Below are positions 25,988 through 38,500 of a DNA stretch of 64,000 nt, in pieces. Below the pieces are notes generated by a model. That model was given only the letters and a program-made list of their open reading frames with translations, was not told where the DNA came from and ran no database searches. Location of the stretch: positions 1 through 64,000 of the forward strand of contig CAZVOA010000017.1 in the NCBI GenBank assembly GCA_964628465.1, given 5' to 3'. The DNA comes from JAFGPS01 sp964628465. GTDB taxonomy: Bacteria > Planctomycetota > Phycisphaerae > Sedimentisphaerales > Anaerobacaceae. Each line of letters begins with the position of its first letter. Position 1 is the first letter of the stretch. Both the position numbers and the translations under genes were made by a program.

Positions 25988-28900
25988 TTGAACAAGCCAA
26001 ATTTCTTGAAAAAAATCTATAGGGGAAGGTCTCTTAATTTAATTAAAACATCTATTCTATCGTTTATAGTAATTATGACGATAACCGTGCCAATGCACGC
26101 GAAAGGAAGTTTTGATCGCAAAGAGATCATCCATGAAACAATTCAAGGTTATATCCAGAACGGAGATAATCAATGTAAGGAAGGTTTGTATGAAGACGCT
26201 GCTGAAACCTACCTTATGGCTCTGAAATACCAGGAGTTCCTGTCTGAAAAGGAGCGTGCAGAGCTTCAGATGAAGATTGAGCAAACCGATAAAGCTATTA
26301 TCGAGCAGAATAAAGCTCTGGAAATTTTCCGGTCAGCTCAGGATTCGTTCAAGAAGAATAACCTTTCTGAAGCCAAGAGTATGCTCGAATCTATTCAAAA
26401 GAATGAGTTCCTGCCGGAAATTGAGCGTACTGAATTGTCAGATATGCTCAATGAAATTAAGACACGCATGGAATTGAACGGCTCGGGCATTGCAACCGTC
26501 CCAGCCGCGAAAACCGTATCTTCGGCAACATCAGTACAATCTTCAAAACCGCTACAGACAGCACAACCTCAAAATACGACATCTGAAAGTTATAAGAAAC
26601 ATTATGCTGATCTTTATGAGCAGAGCAAAGCTTATGAAAAATCCGGTCTATACGAAAAAGCAAGAGAAGGCTATATTCAGGTATTGAACAGCGGCACAAT
26701 TGATAACAAACTTATGGCGGAGTATATTCAAAGCCAGATAACTTCACTTGATAAAACCATTGCCGCCAATAAAAGTACATATTCAACAACAAACCCAAAT
26801 ATGCTTTCAACAATAGTTTCTGAACCCGCTGGAAACAGGATTATCCAGCCACAAGTTATGGATAGTGAACCTGTTGCGGCAGCCGGACAGGATGAAACTT
26901 TTCTCGATTTAGTTGTTAAAGAAAGAGACCTTATAAGAGATTATATAAAAACACTTAATACAAAAACTGTAATTAAAGTTACCAACGACATTAACGATGG
27001 AAATTTTGAACAGGCAAAATACGAAGTACAGAAAACACAGATTGTTGTAAACCAATACCAGGCTGAGCTTGGAGATAGTCTTTTCAATAATTATCAAATG
27101 CAGCTTAATGCTCTTAACGACCATATCAGCAACATGGAGCAGACACAGACTCAAACCAATGAGGAAATGAAAAATATCCAGGCTTTGCAGGAACAGGAAA
27201 ATATAAGAAAAAGCAGAGAAGCGGAAAAGAAACAAAGAGTCAAAGAGTTATTAGCCGGCGCACAGGAAAACAAAAAACTTGAGAACTACGATGCCGCGCT
27301 CGGTCAATTGAAAAAACTGCTTGAGCTTGATCCGCAAAATCAAAGTGCTTTGATACTAAAAGAAGAAATCGAAGACAGACAATATTTCCACAAGCAAGTA
27401 GAGCTTGAAAAAATTATGGATAAGGAAACATCAAATCTGTATATACAGGGTGACGAAGCTAAGATCCCGTGGTCAGAGTTAGTCACTTATCCCACAAACT
27501 GGCGAGAAATATCAAGCAGGACAACAAGAAAGCCGGAAAGACCTTTCGGTATAGATGAAAGAGAAGAAGCTGTATATCGTCAATTAGATGAAATAGTTGA
27601 CCTTTCAGACCTGGACCCGTTTATGACAGTTGACGAAGTTTTAAACGCAATTAGAAACGCTGTTACACCTCCTCTTCAGATACAGCCGAACTGGCGTGAT
27701 CTGGGAGATCTACCGAGTATATTACCAACAACGCCAGCCGATATGGGGCCTTTAACAAATATAAAACTTAAAGCAGCCCTTAATGTTTTAATAAATAACC
27801 TTTCAACTGTAGATGCTCCTATTGGTTATGTCGTCAGTGAAGGTATTGTAATAATAGCATCAAAAGACAATCTTCCAAGCAATATGGTCCAGCGTACTTA
27901 TGACATCGCAGATCTCGTCGGAATGCCAGCGCAAGGTGGTGGCGGGATGATGATGGGTGGTGGTATGATGGGCGGTATGATGGGAGGTATGATGGGAGGT
28001 TACGGTGGAATGTCAGGTGGTTATGGCGGCATGTCGGGCGGCTACGGCGGCATGTCAGGCGGTTATGGCGGTATGTCGGGCGGTTACGGCGGCAGCTATG
28101 GAAATACCGGATACGGCGGTGGATATGGTAATACCGGATACGGCAATACTGGATACGGCAATACCGGATATGGCAATACCGGATATGGCAATACCGGATA
28201 CGGCAATACCGGATACAGTAGCGGCTATGGCAGCAGCTATGGCGGATACGGCGGAAGCAGTATGATGGGTGGTTATGGCAGCAGTATGATGGGCGGCTAT
28301 GGCAGCAGTATGATGGGCGGCTATGGCAGCAGTATGATGGGAGGTTACGGCGGAGGTATGATGGGAGGTATGATGGGAGGCATGATGGGTGGAGGTGGTG
28401 GAAATACCTCTGGAGAGCTCGTTAACCTCATTCAACAGCTTATCGCACCAGATACTTGGTATGATACAAGTGATGAAGGTGAAGGTACTATTTATCCTTA
28501 TCCTCAGGCATCACCTAAAAAACTTACGGTAACTAATACGCCGGAAGTTCATAATCAAATTGAAAAATTACTGGAATCCCTGCGTCAGTCCCTTGGTCAA
28601 CAAGTCGCAATAGAAGCAAGATACCTTGTTGTTACCGAGAACTGGATTAATGATGTAGGTTTGGATATGGATTTTTCTCTTAATGCTGGCGGTAAATTCG
28701 GCCTAATGGAATTTTCACAAGGTCATTATACTACAGCTACACCGGATGCTTCAACAAAAGTGCCGGGAAGCTTAGGCGGTGTTAACGCTTCAATGGGTAT
28801 CGCTGGAGGATATGGCTCTATTCTTGATGATTTGCAGGTTTCCTTTCTGGTTCGTGCAACTCAGGCGAGAACTGATTCAAAATCTCTTAATGCCCCGAGA

Positions 28901-29476
28901 GTAACTGTTTTGGACGGAGAAACTGCATCATTCCAGAATCAGGAATTAGTTTCTTATATGCTCCCACCAAAACGATCAACAACTGTTGTTCAATCGGGTG
29001 TTGGTTCTCCTGTTACAACAAGTAGTGTTGAACCTCAAGTTAACACAACTGAAATTATGACTCCGCTTAGTATTACACCAACAATTATGCATAACAAAAA
29101 ATATGTTTTGCTTAATATCAATTTCCAATTCCAGGATTTAATAAGAATCAGATCCCATGTTGTTGACTATCTTACTGATGATGGGGTTGATACATTCAGA
29201 ACAGAAGTACCTGAAACCGGTCAAACAATGGTTTCAACGCGAGTCAGTGTACCAGATGGCGGTACTATATTATTAGGTGGTCAAACAATCAGTTCTGAAG
29301 TTAATAAAGAAGCTGGTGTACCTATTTTGAGCAAGATACCTTTCATAAATAGATTATTCATGAACAGAAGTAAAATTAAAGACCAGCAGATGGTATTAAT
29401 TCTTGTAAAACCGACAATTATTCTTCAGGAAGAAAGTGAAGCTGAAGCTTTGGGTGAAATGGAAAGCCTTTATTAA
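25988..29476 (+). CDS. Large secretin with TPR region and Gly/Met-rich tandem repeats
   Basis: The 1162-aa protein starts at TTG 25988, six bases after a perfect AGGAGG (25976-25981), and then shows a signal peptide (about 15-38). A longer frame to 25916 has no usable start. Residues about 40-470 hold TPR-like helices and coiled coil. An STN/N-domain-like part (about 520-640; VGYVVSEGIVIIASKDN) precedes a low-complexity block (about 648-805) of YGGMSGG, YGNTG and GSSMMGGY repeats. An N3-like and secretin domain follow (about 810-1150) with VPDGGTILLGGQTI and GVPILSKIPFINRLF, the secretin signature. It is an outer-membrane channel distinct from the GspD at 7172-8836. Its neighbour at 29578-38925 is a likely client. 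Confidence 0.9.
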   Translation: MNKPNFLKKIYRGRSLNLIKTSILSFIVIMTITVPMHAKGSFDRKEIIHETIQGYIQNGDNQCKEGLYEDAAETYLMALKYQEFLSEKERAELQMKIEQTDKAIIEQNKALEIFRSAQDSFKKNNLSEAKSMLESIQKNEFLPEIERTELSDMLNEIKTRMELNGSGIATVPAAKTVSSATSVQSSKPLQTAQPQNTTSESYKKHYADLYEQSKAYEKSGLYEKAREGYIQVLNSGTIDNKLMAEYIQSQITSLDKTIAANKSTYSTTNPNMLSTIVSEPAGNRIIQPQVMDSEPVAAAGQDETFLDLVVKERDLIRDYIKTLNTKTVIKVTNDINDGNFEQAKYEVQKTQIVVNQYQAELGDSLFNNYQMQLNALNDHISNMEQTQTQTNEEMKNIQALQEQENIRKSREAEKKQRVKELLAGAQENKKLENYDAALGQLKKLLELDPQNQSALILKEEIEDRQYFHKQVELEKIMDKETSNLYIQGDEAKIPWSELVTYPTNWREISSRTTRKPERPFGIDEREEAVYRQLDEIVDLSDLDPFMTVDEVLNAIRNAVTPPLQIQPNWRDLGDLPSILPTTPADMGPLTNIKLKAALNVLINNLSTVDAPIGYVVSEGIVIIASKDNLPSNMVQRTYDIADLVGMPAQGGGGMMMGGGMMGGMMGGMMGGYGGMSGGYGGMSGGYGGMSGGYGGMSGGYGGSYGNTGYGGGYGNTGYGNTGYGNTGYGNTGYGNTGYGNTGYSSGYGSSYGGYGGSSMMGGYGSSMMGGYGSSMMGGYGSSMMGGYGGGMMGGMMGGMMGGGGGNTSGELVNLIQQLIAPDTWYDTSDEGEGTIYPYPQASPKKLTVTNTPEVHNQIEKLLESLRQSLGQQVAIEARYLVVTENWINDVGLDMDFSLNAGGKFGLMEFSQGHYTTATPDASTKVPGSLGGVNASMGIAGGYGSILDDLQVSFLVRATQARTDSKSLNAPRVTVLDGETASFQNQELVSYMLPPKRSTTVVQSGVGSPVTTSSVEPQVNTTEIMTPLSITPTIMHNKKYVLLNINFQFQDLIRIRSHVVDYLTDDGVDTFRTEVPETGQTMVSTRVSVPDGGTILLGGQTISSEVNKEAGVPILSKIPFINRLFMNRSKIKDQQMVLILVKPTIILQEESEAEALGEMESLY
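27931..28400 (+). repeat. In-frame tandem repeats within the large secretin gene
   Basis: Three consecutive arrays occur: about four 21-bp units (YGGMSGG), about seven 15-bp units with NTGYG coding, and four 24-bp units (GSSMMGGY). All unit lengths are multiples of three, so slippage would change length without breaking the frame. Confidence 0.9.
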
Positions 29477-29496
29477 TTTATATCAAAGGCTTTTTT
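29463..29496 (+). terminator. Intrinsic terminator of the large secretin gene
   Basis: AAAGCCTTT (29463-29471) pairs with AAAGGCTTT (29485-29493), followed by a run of T. The left arm lies inside the last codons, so the stop codon is within the loop. Confidence 0.75.
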
Positions 29497-29577
29497 GGGG
29501 TGTATTTACGTTTTATGGCGTAAATAGATAATAGTAACTGTATTTATACAGAGAATTTTAAGGTTTCAAATAAAACT

Positions 29578-32500
29578 ATGCACTTATTTAGAAGCAAAAA
29601 AATGAAACGTAAAATTATATTCGACATAATGATTGTGTTGTTCGCCGCTGTATTTTCCTCGGCGTCCGACTTACCAACTTTCGGATTGCAAAATATATCA
29701 TACGGACAATCCGCAAACTTCAAACAGGACGAGCTGCTTGTATGCTTTAATGATCCCGCACAGGGAGAATTGCCCGCAAGCGGCCCTGTCATAGCCGGAC
29801 CAAGGACGAGACGGTCAATCAGAAATATTGTCTCGAATTATATCGTTTCCGGCTCAGTTGTTGACAAGGAATACGACTCTGTCAAAGAAGGTCTGTCGGT
29901 AGTTAAACTTCCACAAGGCGCTTCCGTAGTAGATGCGTTTATCAAGTTCAATCTCTCGGATAATATACGATATGCCGAACCAAATTACAAATACAGTCTG
30001 CTCGGCTCAGCCAACAGCATCACCGCGATTATAAATACTTACAATGCCGTTCAGGTATCTCAAGCATCAGAAGATACACAAACAAACAAATCTGAAGTAA
30101 CTGTTGCTATTGCTGATACTGGTATTGATTATAAACACCCCCTGCTGCTTCAGAATCTCTGGGTAAATAAAGCAGAGCTTGACGGCAAACCCGGCGTCGA
30201 TGATGACGGCAATGGATATATCGATGATATTTACGGATACGATTTCGCGGGCGCAGCAGCTTCCAACCGCACCGATGGTGACAGTAACCCGATAGACTCA
30301 CATTATCACGGCACACATCTGGCCGGAATTATAAATAATATTGCTAATAATTCTGATACCAACGTTAAATTGAACCTCATGGCTTTGAAAATTTTCGCGG
30401 ATGATTGCTTGCTTGAACCTTCTGTTTTTGTAAGTGACGCGATAGAAGCCATCGGATACGCGGCGGATAACGGGGCAAATATTATTAACGCGTCATGGGG
30501 AGGAAGTACATACTCTCAGGCTCTTTACGACTCCATTAAAGACGCGGGAAATAAAGGTTTGCTGGTTGTCGCTGCGGCGGGAAACGGCTATGGTAACAAT
30601 AATGATTTGAATCCAATCTACCCGGCAGGTTTCGACCTGGATAATGTTGTTTCCGTAATGTCGGTAGATGAAGACAATAGTGTTTCTGATTTTTCAAATT
30701 ACGGCCCTTCTACAGTCGATATAGCGGCTCATGGAAAAAATATTTCAAGCACAACCCCGACATACCTCACTGCATCAATGACGGCGGATCATATTTCAGC
30801 TAATGAAGCTGTATTAAGCGGAACTTCAATGTCCGCAGCTGATGTTTCCGCTCAATGTGCTGTCATTATGGCGGCAAATCAAACATATTCCGCTCAATCG
30901 ATAAAAAGTCTTTTACTGACTAACACAGAGCCGCTTTTAGCGTCACCTCGTCCTAATTTATCGGGAGGAATAGCGAGCCTCGAACTGGCTCTTATGGGAG
31001 CGCCATCTGCAAGATCAGGAAAAGTAATGAATACAAGATACTCCCCTTCTGATACTGCGCATTTATACAATTCGCTTCAAAGCGCTATCGATAATGCCAA
31101 TGACGGTGACACTCTTATAGCCGAAACAAATAAAACTTATTATGAAACAATTGATTTCAAGGGCAAAAAAATCACCCTGAGAACAGGTGATATAACTGAC
31201 CCTAATAACACTCAAACAAGCCCGCAAAATACATATATTACCGGTGAAAACAATCTCGGAACTTCGGTCGTGACATTCCATAACAACGAAACTTCCGAAA
31301 CAATATTACAGGGCTTCACAATAGGATGGGGTTCAGCGACTTACGGCGGTGGTATAAGCTGTGAAAATTCTTCCCCGACTATTCTCGATTGCGTTATAAC
31401 CAACAATACAGCGGCAGATTACGGCGGCGGTATCGATTGTTATTATTCTTCACCGACAATTAAAAACTGCACCATTACAAATAATACGACATCAAGCGTA
31501 TTCAGTATCGGTGCCGGTATCAACTGCGACCATTCATCGCCTGAAATTATTAGCTGTAATATTTCTTATAATTTCGCGGAAAATATGGGCAGCGCAATAT
31601 CATGTTATTATTCTAATCCCAATGTTACAAACTGCCTGATAACCAACAACTCGTCAACATATCATACCGGTAATATTTATCTGGAATATTCCAATCCGAC
31701 GATTTCAAACTGTACTATTGTTACAGACGCGGCTAATGTCGAAAAGGACGGCGGTATCCACGCTTTCTTCGATTCAAAACCGGTTATTACGAACTGCGTT
31801 CTCTGGGAAAACGGAGACGAACTTAAAAATTGTATAGCGACCTTCTCTTGCGTACAAGATGGTGACTTAGGACTTGGAAACGTCAAAGCTAATCCATTAT
31901 TTCTGGAAGGCCCGCTCGGAAAATACTATCTGACACAAATCGCGGCGGGACAATTAATTGACAGCCCATGCGTAAACACGGGAAATCCCACATTAAATGA
32001 ATTCCTGCAAACAAGCGTTTATACTACAGCCACAGATGCTATTACTGATGAAGACCCAATTGATATGGGTTTCCATTATCCTTCTATGCCCGCTCCTCTT
32101 GTTTACCTTACTGTTGAGGAAGTAAGAGTATTTGACGGCGTTCTGACAGTTATTACACCTGAATTTGAAGATGAATTTTCATTGGGAAAAATTGACCCTA
32201 ACGGAGGTTATTTCAGGAAACAGGAAGTCGTTCGACTTACAGCGACTCCGGACCCGAACAACAAGCTCTACCAGTGGTTCGGGACAGATGATGATTCAAG
32301 TAAAAGCCTGACCAATACAGTAACGATGACAGGTAATAAAACGGTACAGGCCGAATTCAAGGTCAGACCGCTTTACAGATTAAAGACAGAAGTAGTCGGA
32401 GGACAGGGTTCTCTCGATCCTTTGTATAAGAGAGGCGAGTATTTCCGAGAGGGAACAGTTATTACCCTTACAGCTAAACCGGAACGAAATTATATAGTAG

Positions 32501-35500
32501 ATACGTGGACAGGAATAGATGACCCGAATTTATGGACAAAAACTGTTATTGTTACTATGGATTCCGATAAAGTTGTCACTGTATCATTCCGTCAGCCTCG
32601 CACGGTTTATGTGCCGAGCGTACATGAAACTATTTCTCAGGCAATTGATGCCGTAGCTAAACATGGAGATAAAATTGTTGTAAGTCCTGGTACATATTAT
32701 TCAGGCTCTATCACCTTCGGCGGTAAATCTGTAACCATTACAAGCGAACACCCGGATGACCCAACTTGCGTAGCTTCGACAGTTATTGACTGCCGAAACC
32801 GATCGAGAGCATTTGTATTCGAGGACGGTGAAGGTAACGATTCAGTACTCAACGGTTTCACTATTAGAAATGGTGATGCTTATTGGCAATGGGATCGATC
32901 ACCTGGAACAAGAAACCAGGGTGAATCAGGAGTCGATGCCTATGGCGGAGCTATTGCGTGTCTAAACGGTTCCAGCCCAACTCTGTCGAACCTGATTATC
33001 GAAAATTGCCTTGCGCATGGACAGATTGGCGAACCCGGCACAGCAGCTCATCAGGCTCATCGTGATCCAAGAGGTTTCCAAACTCGGGAAGCGGAAGAAC
33101 AAGCTGAAGATCCTGCTGAACCGGAAGCAGATCCAAACGATCCCAATGCGGTTGTTGATGGTATTGACGGCGTAAATGGATCTGACGGCGTAGCCGGACC
33201 TAATGGCGCCGACGGTGCAGACGGTGCAGACGGTTTTGACGGAGGCAGCGGTGGTCACGCATGGGGCGGCGCGTTATATTTTGACGCAAACTGTTCTCCA
33301 ATTCTTCTAAACATAACAATTAGAGACAGCAATGCTATCGGCGGCAACGCCGGTAGAGGTGGAGATGGACAGGACGGTCAGGACGGACAGAACGGCGGCG
33401 ACGGACAGGCTGGTCAACAAGGCCAAAACGGCGGATCCGGATCAGGTGAGGGTGCCGCAGCCGGTGACGGCGGTGACGGTGGACGAGGTGGAGATGGCGG
33501 ACACGGCGGTAACGCAGGTAACGGTGGAAAAGGCGGAAAAGGCGGTATCGGCGGTAACGCTTTAGGCGGTGCTATCTATTTTGGCCCAAACTGTAAACCA
33601 ACATTAAGATACGTAAAAATTATCGGATGCTCAACCGAAGCCGGAATGGGCGCTCGCGGCGGTGACGCAGGCGATGGCGGCGCGGGCGGTACAGGTGGTG
33701 CCGGCGGCGCGGGCGGAGCGGGCGGAGAAGGCGGAGACGATCAAGCCGCGGACGGAGATGCCAACGAACCTGGAGCACGAGGCATGGGCGGCAACGGCGG
33801 TAATGGAGGCAATGGAGGCTTAACCGGCTATAACGGATACTACTCAGCCGGACCTGGAATCTATTTCGCCGAAAATTGTGAAGTAGAAATGTACAATTGT
33901 ATATATCAAAATAACCATACCTATGCAATCATAGATGTCAACGAAAGTTATGCAGGCGGTAACGGCGGAGCAGGTGGTGCGGCAGGAAGATATGTCCCTG
34001 ATCCAAATGCGCAACCTGGCGGTAACGGTCAGGGTCAAGGCCAGAATGATGATGAGGAAGATGAAGAAGAAGATCCTAATTTAACCGCTGGTGTCGCCGG
34101 AAACGGTGGTGACGGTAATGACGGTGATCCATGGGGTAATGGCGGTGCATCAGGCAACCCGCAGGATTCGAATGCAATCGAAGGTTCCGATGGTAATTAC
34201 GATTACAGCTTTACTGAAAACTACGGCGGTTCAAACTACTATGGACCAGGATGTAAATCCTTAATTGTCGGCTGTACTTTCGATTCATGCGTTTCCGACG
34301 GAGAATATGGCGGAGCGGAATTTTACAGTTCAAACAGTTCCGCAACCGTTACAGACAGTGTTTTCACAAATAATATTGTTGGTTCCAAAGGCGGTGCGCA
34401 GGCATTTTATCCAAATTGCGTTATGACAATTACTGGAACGGAATATACAGGCAACTTCTCTGGTCATGTACAGCATGGAGAACCAACATACGACGCAAAC
34501 AATAGACTTATCAGCGACCATACGGTCTGGTATACCCATTGCGAGGGTGGAGCTTTATACTGGCTCGACCAATGCAAAGCGGTTATTGATAACTGTACAT
34601 TCAAGGACCAGTACGTCGAATCTTACAATTACACGGAAGATCCAGAGAGAATTAACGACCCAAGCTATATTAAAGGTGGTGCGATTTACGTCGGCGGTGT
34701 CGGATCATATAACTATTCTGATGAATATATTTACGATGATTTAGGCAACATTATCGATATAGTAAGCTCAACTTCTGTTTATCAGATTATTAACGGCGGA
34801 AGCCTGTCATTACGAAACAGCGAATTCACAGGCAATACTGTTCAGCGGGGATATGGCGGTGCGATGTTCATGTACTGCGAAGGCGCCGATATATTAATAG
34901 ATAATTGCACATTTACCGAAAACTCCTCTGAGAGCGGAGGCGCTCTATACTGGGCGGATGGTAACCCGAATATTTCCAATTGTACAATTAAGAACAATTC
35001 GGCATTCGGACCTTCATATACTGTAGTAACGCCGCAATTGCCTGTTGATATAAACGATCCAGAAACATGGTACGAAGGTTTCGACCCGAACGACCCGAAT
35101 ACATTCTACACTCCGGGAGACGCAAATTCTCTGCTCAATCCTCCTGACAAAGTTGAAAGCTTCAGTTCATCCTCCGGCGGCGGCGGCGGTTTGCTTTGCT
35201 GGTCTTCTGAAGCTCTTATTGAAGATTGCATTATCAGTGATAACCAGTCTTATGGCGCTGGCGGCGGTGTGTATTTCGGAGGCTCTCCATATAGTCCTAC
35301 ACTGAAAAACTGCCTGGTTACAAACAACTCAGCTTTAATTGACGGCGGCGGTGTAGTGACCTACTGGAATTCCTCGCCGATTATTATGAACTGTACTATT
35401 GCGGATAATATAGCATTCGACCCGAACAGAGAAGAACGAGGTAAAGGCGGCGGTTTATCATGCTCATACGAAAGTAATACACAGTTAATTAACAGTATCT

Positions 35501-38500
35501 TATGGGGCAACACCGCAAGAACAGGTTCTCAGATTTCTATCGGAAGCATATATGACCCAAGATATATAGAGTACCCTGCCGCTTTAAGCGTTTCTTACAG
35601 TGATGTTCAGGGCGGTAAAGAAGCCGCTGATGTAGAACCAGGCAGAATCCTGAACTGGGGTAACGGCAACATACAAGTTGATCCTATGTTTGTTCAACCC
35701 TTCTTCCTGAGCCATATCGACACAGGCAACGGTACTGACAGCCCGTGTATTAATGCCGGAAGTGACATAGCAGCAAACTTCGGTCTGGAAGCATACACTA
35801 CACGTTCCGACGGCATAGTCGATTTTGGTACTGTCGATTTAGGTTTCCATTACAAAACAATACCTGTAAAATACAACCTGACTGTAAGTGTTGACGGTCC
35901 CGGAAAAGCGGAACCTGAAAGCGGTATTTTCTATAACGGTTCAAGGGTGACTTTGACCGCGACGCCAAATCCAAGCTTTGTTTTCAAGGGCTGGTATGAT
36001 AGTGAAGATAAAATACTATCTACTAATAGTATATTTACTATAGTTATGAATTCGGATATAACCATTAAAGCATTATTCTCGGCAAGAAATACAGTCATTG
36101 TGCCTGTCGGTAATAACGCGATTCAGGGCGCCATTGACAGCGCAGGCAACGGTGATATACTCATTCTTCAAACAGGAACATACACCCCGGATGCGTCAAT
36201 AAGTTTTGGCGGCAAGAATATTATGCTGGTTTCCACAAATCCGGATGATCCTGATGTCGTCGCCGGTACAATAATAGACGCTTCCAATATAGGTGACAGT
36301 GCTATCATTTTTGAAAATGGTGAAGGTCCTGACGCCATCTTAAACGGTATCACAATAATAAACGCTGACGCCAATAACGGCGGCGGTATATTCGTAGGTA
36401 CTGGATGCAGCCCAACTATTAAGAATGTTGATATAAACGAATGTTCCGCTTCTTCCCTGGGCGGCGGTATCTATGTCGATGCAGATGCAAGTCCACTGTT
36501 TATTAACTGCAGGATTATGAATTGCGACGCAAACGATGGAGGCGGCGCATTCTTTGCCTCTGAGTCTTCCGCAACATTCAATAATTGCATTATAAGAAAT
36601 AACACCGCCACATCAACTACTGAAGATGCCCATCCAAGCGGCGGCGGTATGTGTTTTGACTCAAACAGTATCACAACAATTAACGATTGTAACATTTTTG
36701 CAAATACCGCCGAAATCGGAGGTGGTTTTGCAGCCTATGGTACAGCAAAAGTTAATATCAATAAATCACAGCTAAGGAATAATACAGCTTCTGCAGACGG
36801 CGGCGGCGGTTACTGGACTAACGCGAATGTTGTTATTATTGATTCCAGTATAATATTCAATGAAGCGACTCGCGGCGGCGGATTATGGTATCAGAACACA
36901 ATGGAAACAACAATATCAGGCTGTACAATCAATCTAAATACGGCAGGAACTATCGATCCGAATGGTCCAGACCCATCCGATCCTAACTTCTTAACTCTGG
37001 GTCAGGGCGGAGGTATATATGCCTTCTCAGCAAACTCAATTATTACCGATTGCAAGATTAGAAATAACAGCGCATATACATCAGGCGGAGGTATCTATCT
37101 GGCCGGAGGTTCAAAAGCACCTCAAATTATAAATAACCTGATTGAATCGAACCTGGCAGGCAGAGACGGCGGCGGTATTTCAGTAAACTGGCAGTCTTCG
37201 CCTCTGATTACTTCCTGTACATTCGTAAGCAACACGGCTCCAGGTTTATTTGCGAATGCAAAAGGCAAAGGTTACGGCGGCGGATTGTACTGCTCATACC
37301 ATGCTGTTTGCACTGTAACAAACAGTATATTCTGGAACAATGTTGCTTCAAACGGACCTGAAATCGCAATCGGTACCGGATTCGAATATGACCCGAGACC
37401 TTCGACATTGTATATTTCATACAGTGATATCAGAGGAAGCGCAATCTGGGTTGATGCAGGCTGCAATCTCAATCCGGGAGTTGTTGATGCTCATAACATA
37501 GATAAGAATCCGCTCTTTGCGATTACTCCGAAAGGCAATTACTATCTGAGCCAGACTATTGCAGGTCAATCCCAGAACAGCCCGTGCGTTGACGCCGGAA
37601 GCGATGATTTGAATATGCTTGGCGTAGCAAGGTTTGTATATACGACCCGCACAGATGAAGGGCCGGATATGGGCAGATTAGATATGGGCTTCCATTATCC
37701 ATCATCACAGCCAGACAAGATATTTGATATCCATACTGATGGTAAAATTGATATCAATGATGTCGAAGATTTCAACAACATCCTTGCCGCGGGCGAAATA
37801 TGTTCAGCCGCTAATAACTGGTGCGGCGGTGCAGACTTCAACTTAGACGGCAAAGTCGATGCAAATGATGTCGCGTTTATGAACGCCTACATGTGGCTCG
37901 GCGTAGAAGATGATATAGCGCCAGTTCCGAATCCAAGCCTCTGGGACGTTCGACCTTACATGACAGGGACAACAGCAAGTATGTCCGCACAGGAAGCTCT
38001 GGATTCATGGTTTGACTACTGGAACAAGGATGTCGAATACTACTTCGATTGTATTTACGGCAACTGCGACGACAGCGGCTGGATTACAAACAGGTCTTAC
38101 ACAGATTCAGGATTGAATCTAAATACACAATACGCGTATCGCGTAAGAGCTCGTGACGCGTTCCCGGGTATTCCTGATGATGGAACCGGCGAACCAGGAA
38201 ATAAAACCGAATGGTCCTCAACTGTTTATGTTGGCGGAGCGGATACTACACCTCCAGCACCAGTTCCAGCTATTATTTCCTTTACATCTGATATGAATTC
38301 TATATCTCTGGTTGCATCAGTAGCTTATGATGACAGCGGCTTCGTAGAATACTACTTCGAGTCAGTATCAACTTCACTTGGAGGTAAGAGCAGCGGCTGG
38401 GTTTCTGGTCCTAACTACGTCGATCCGAACCTTACACCGAATACTGAATATGGTTACAGGGTAAAAGCAAGAGATAAATACAACAACGAGACAATATATT

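Noticed and set aside
27931..28400. Regular direct repeats that could suggest a CRISPR array
   Set aside because: There are no spacers; units are contiguous, multiples of three and in frame inside a secretin.
28055..28435. Minus-strand ORF rich in His, Ala and Ile opposite the secretin repeats
   Set aside because: It is the antisense reading of in-frame GGY-type repeats and has no ribosome binding site.
33332..33928. Overlapping ORFs on both strands in the Gly-rich part of the giant protein
   Set aside because: They are by-products of biased codons; the long plus-strand frame carries the domain pattern.
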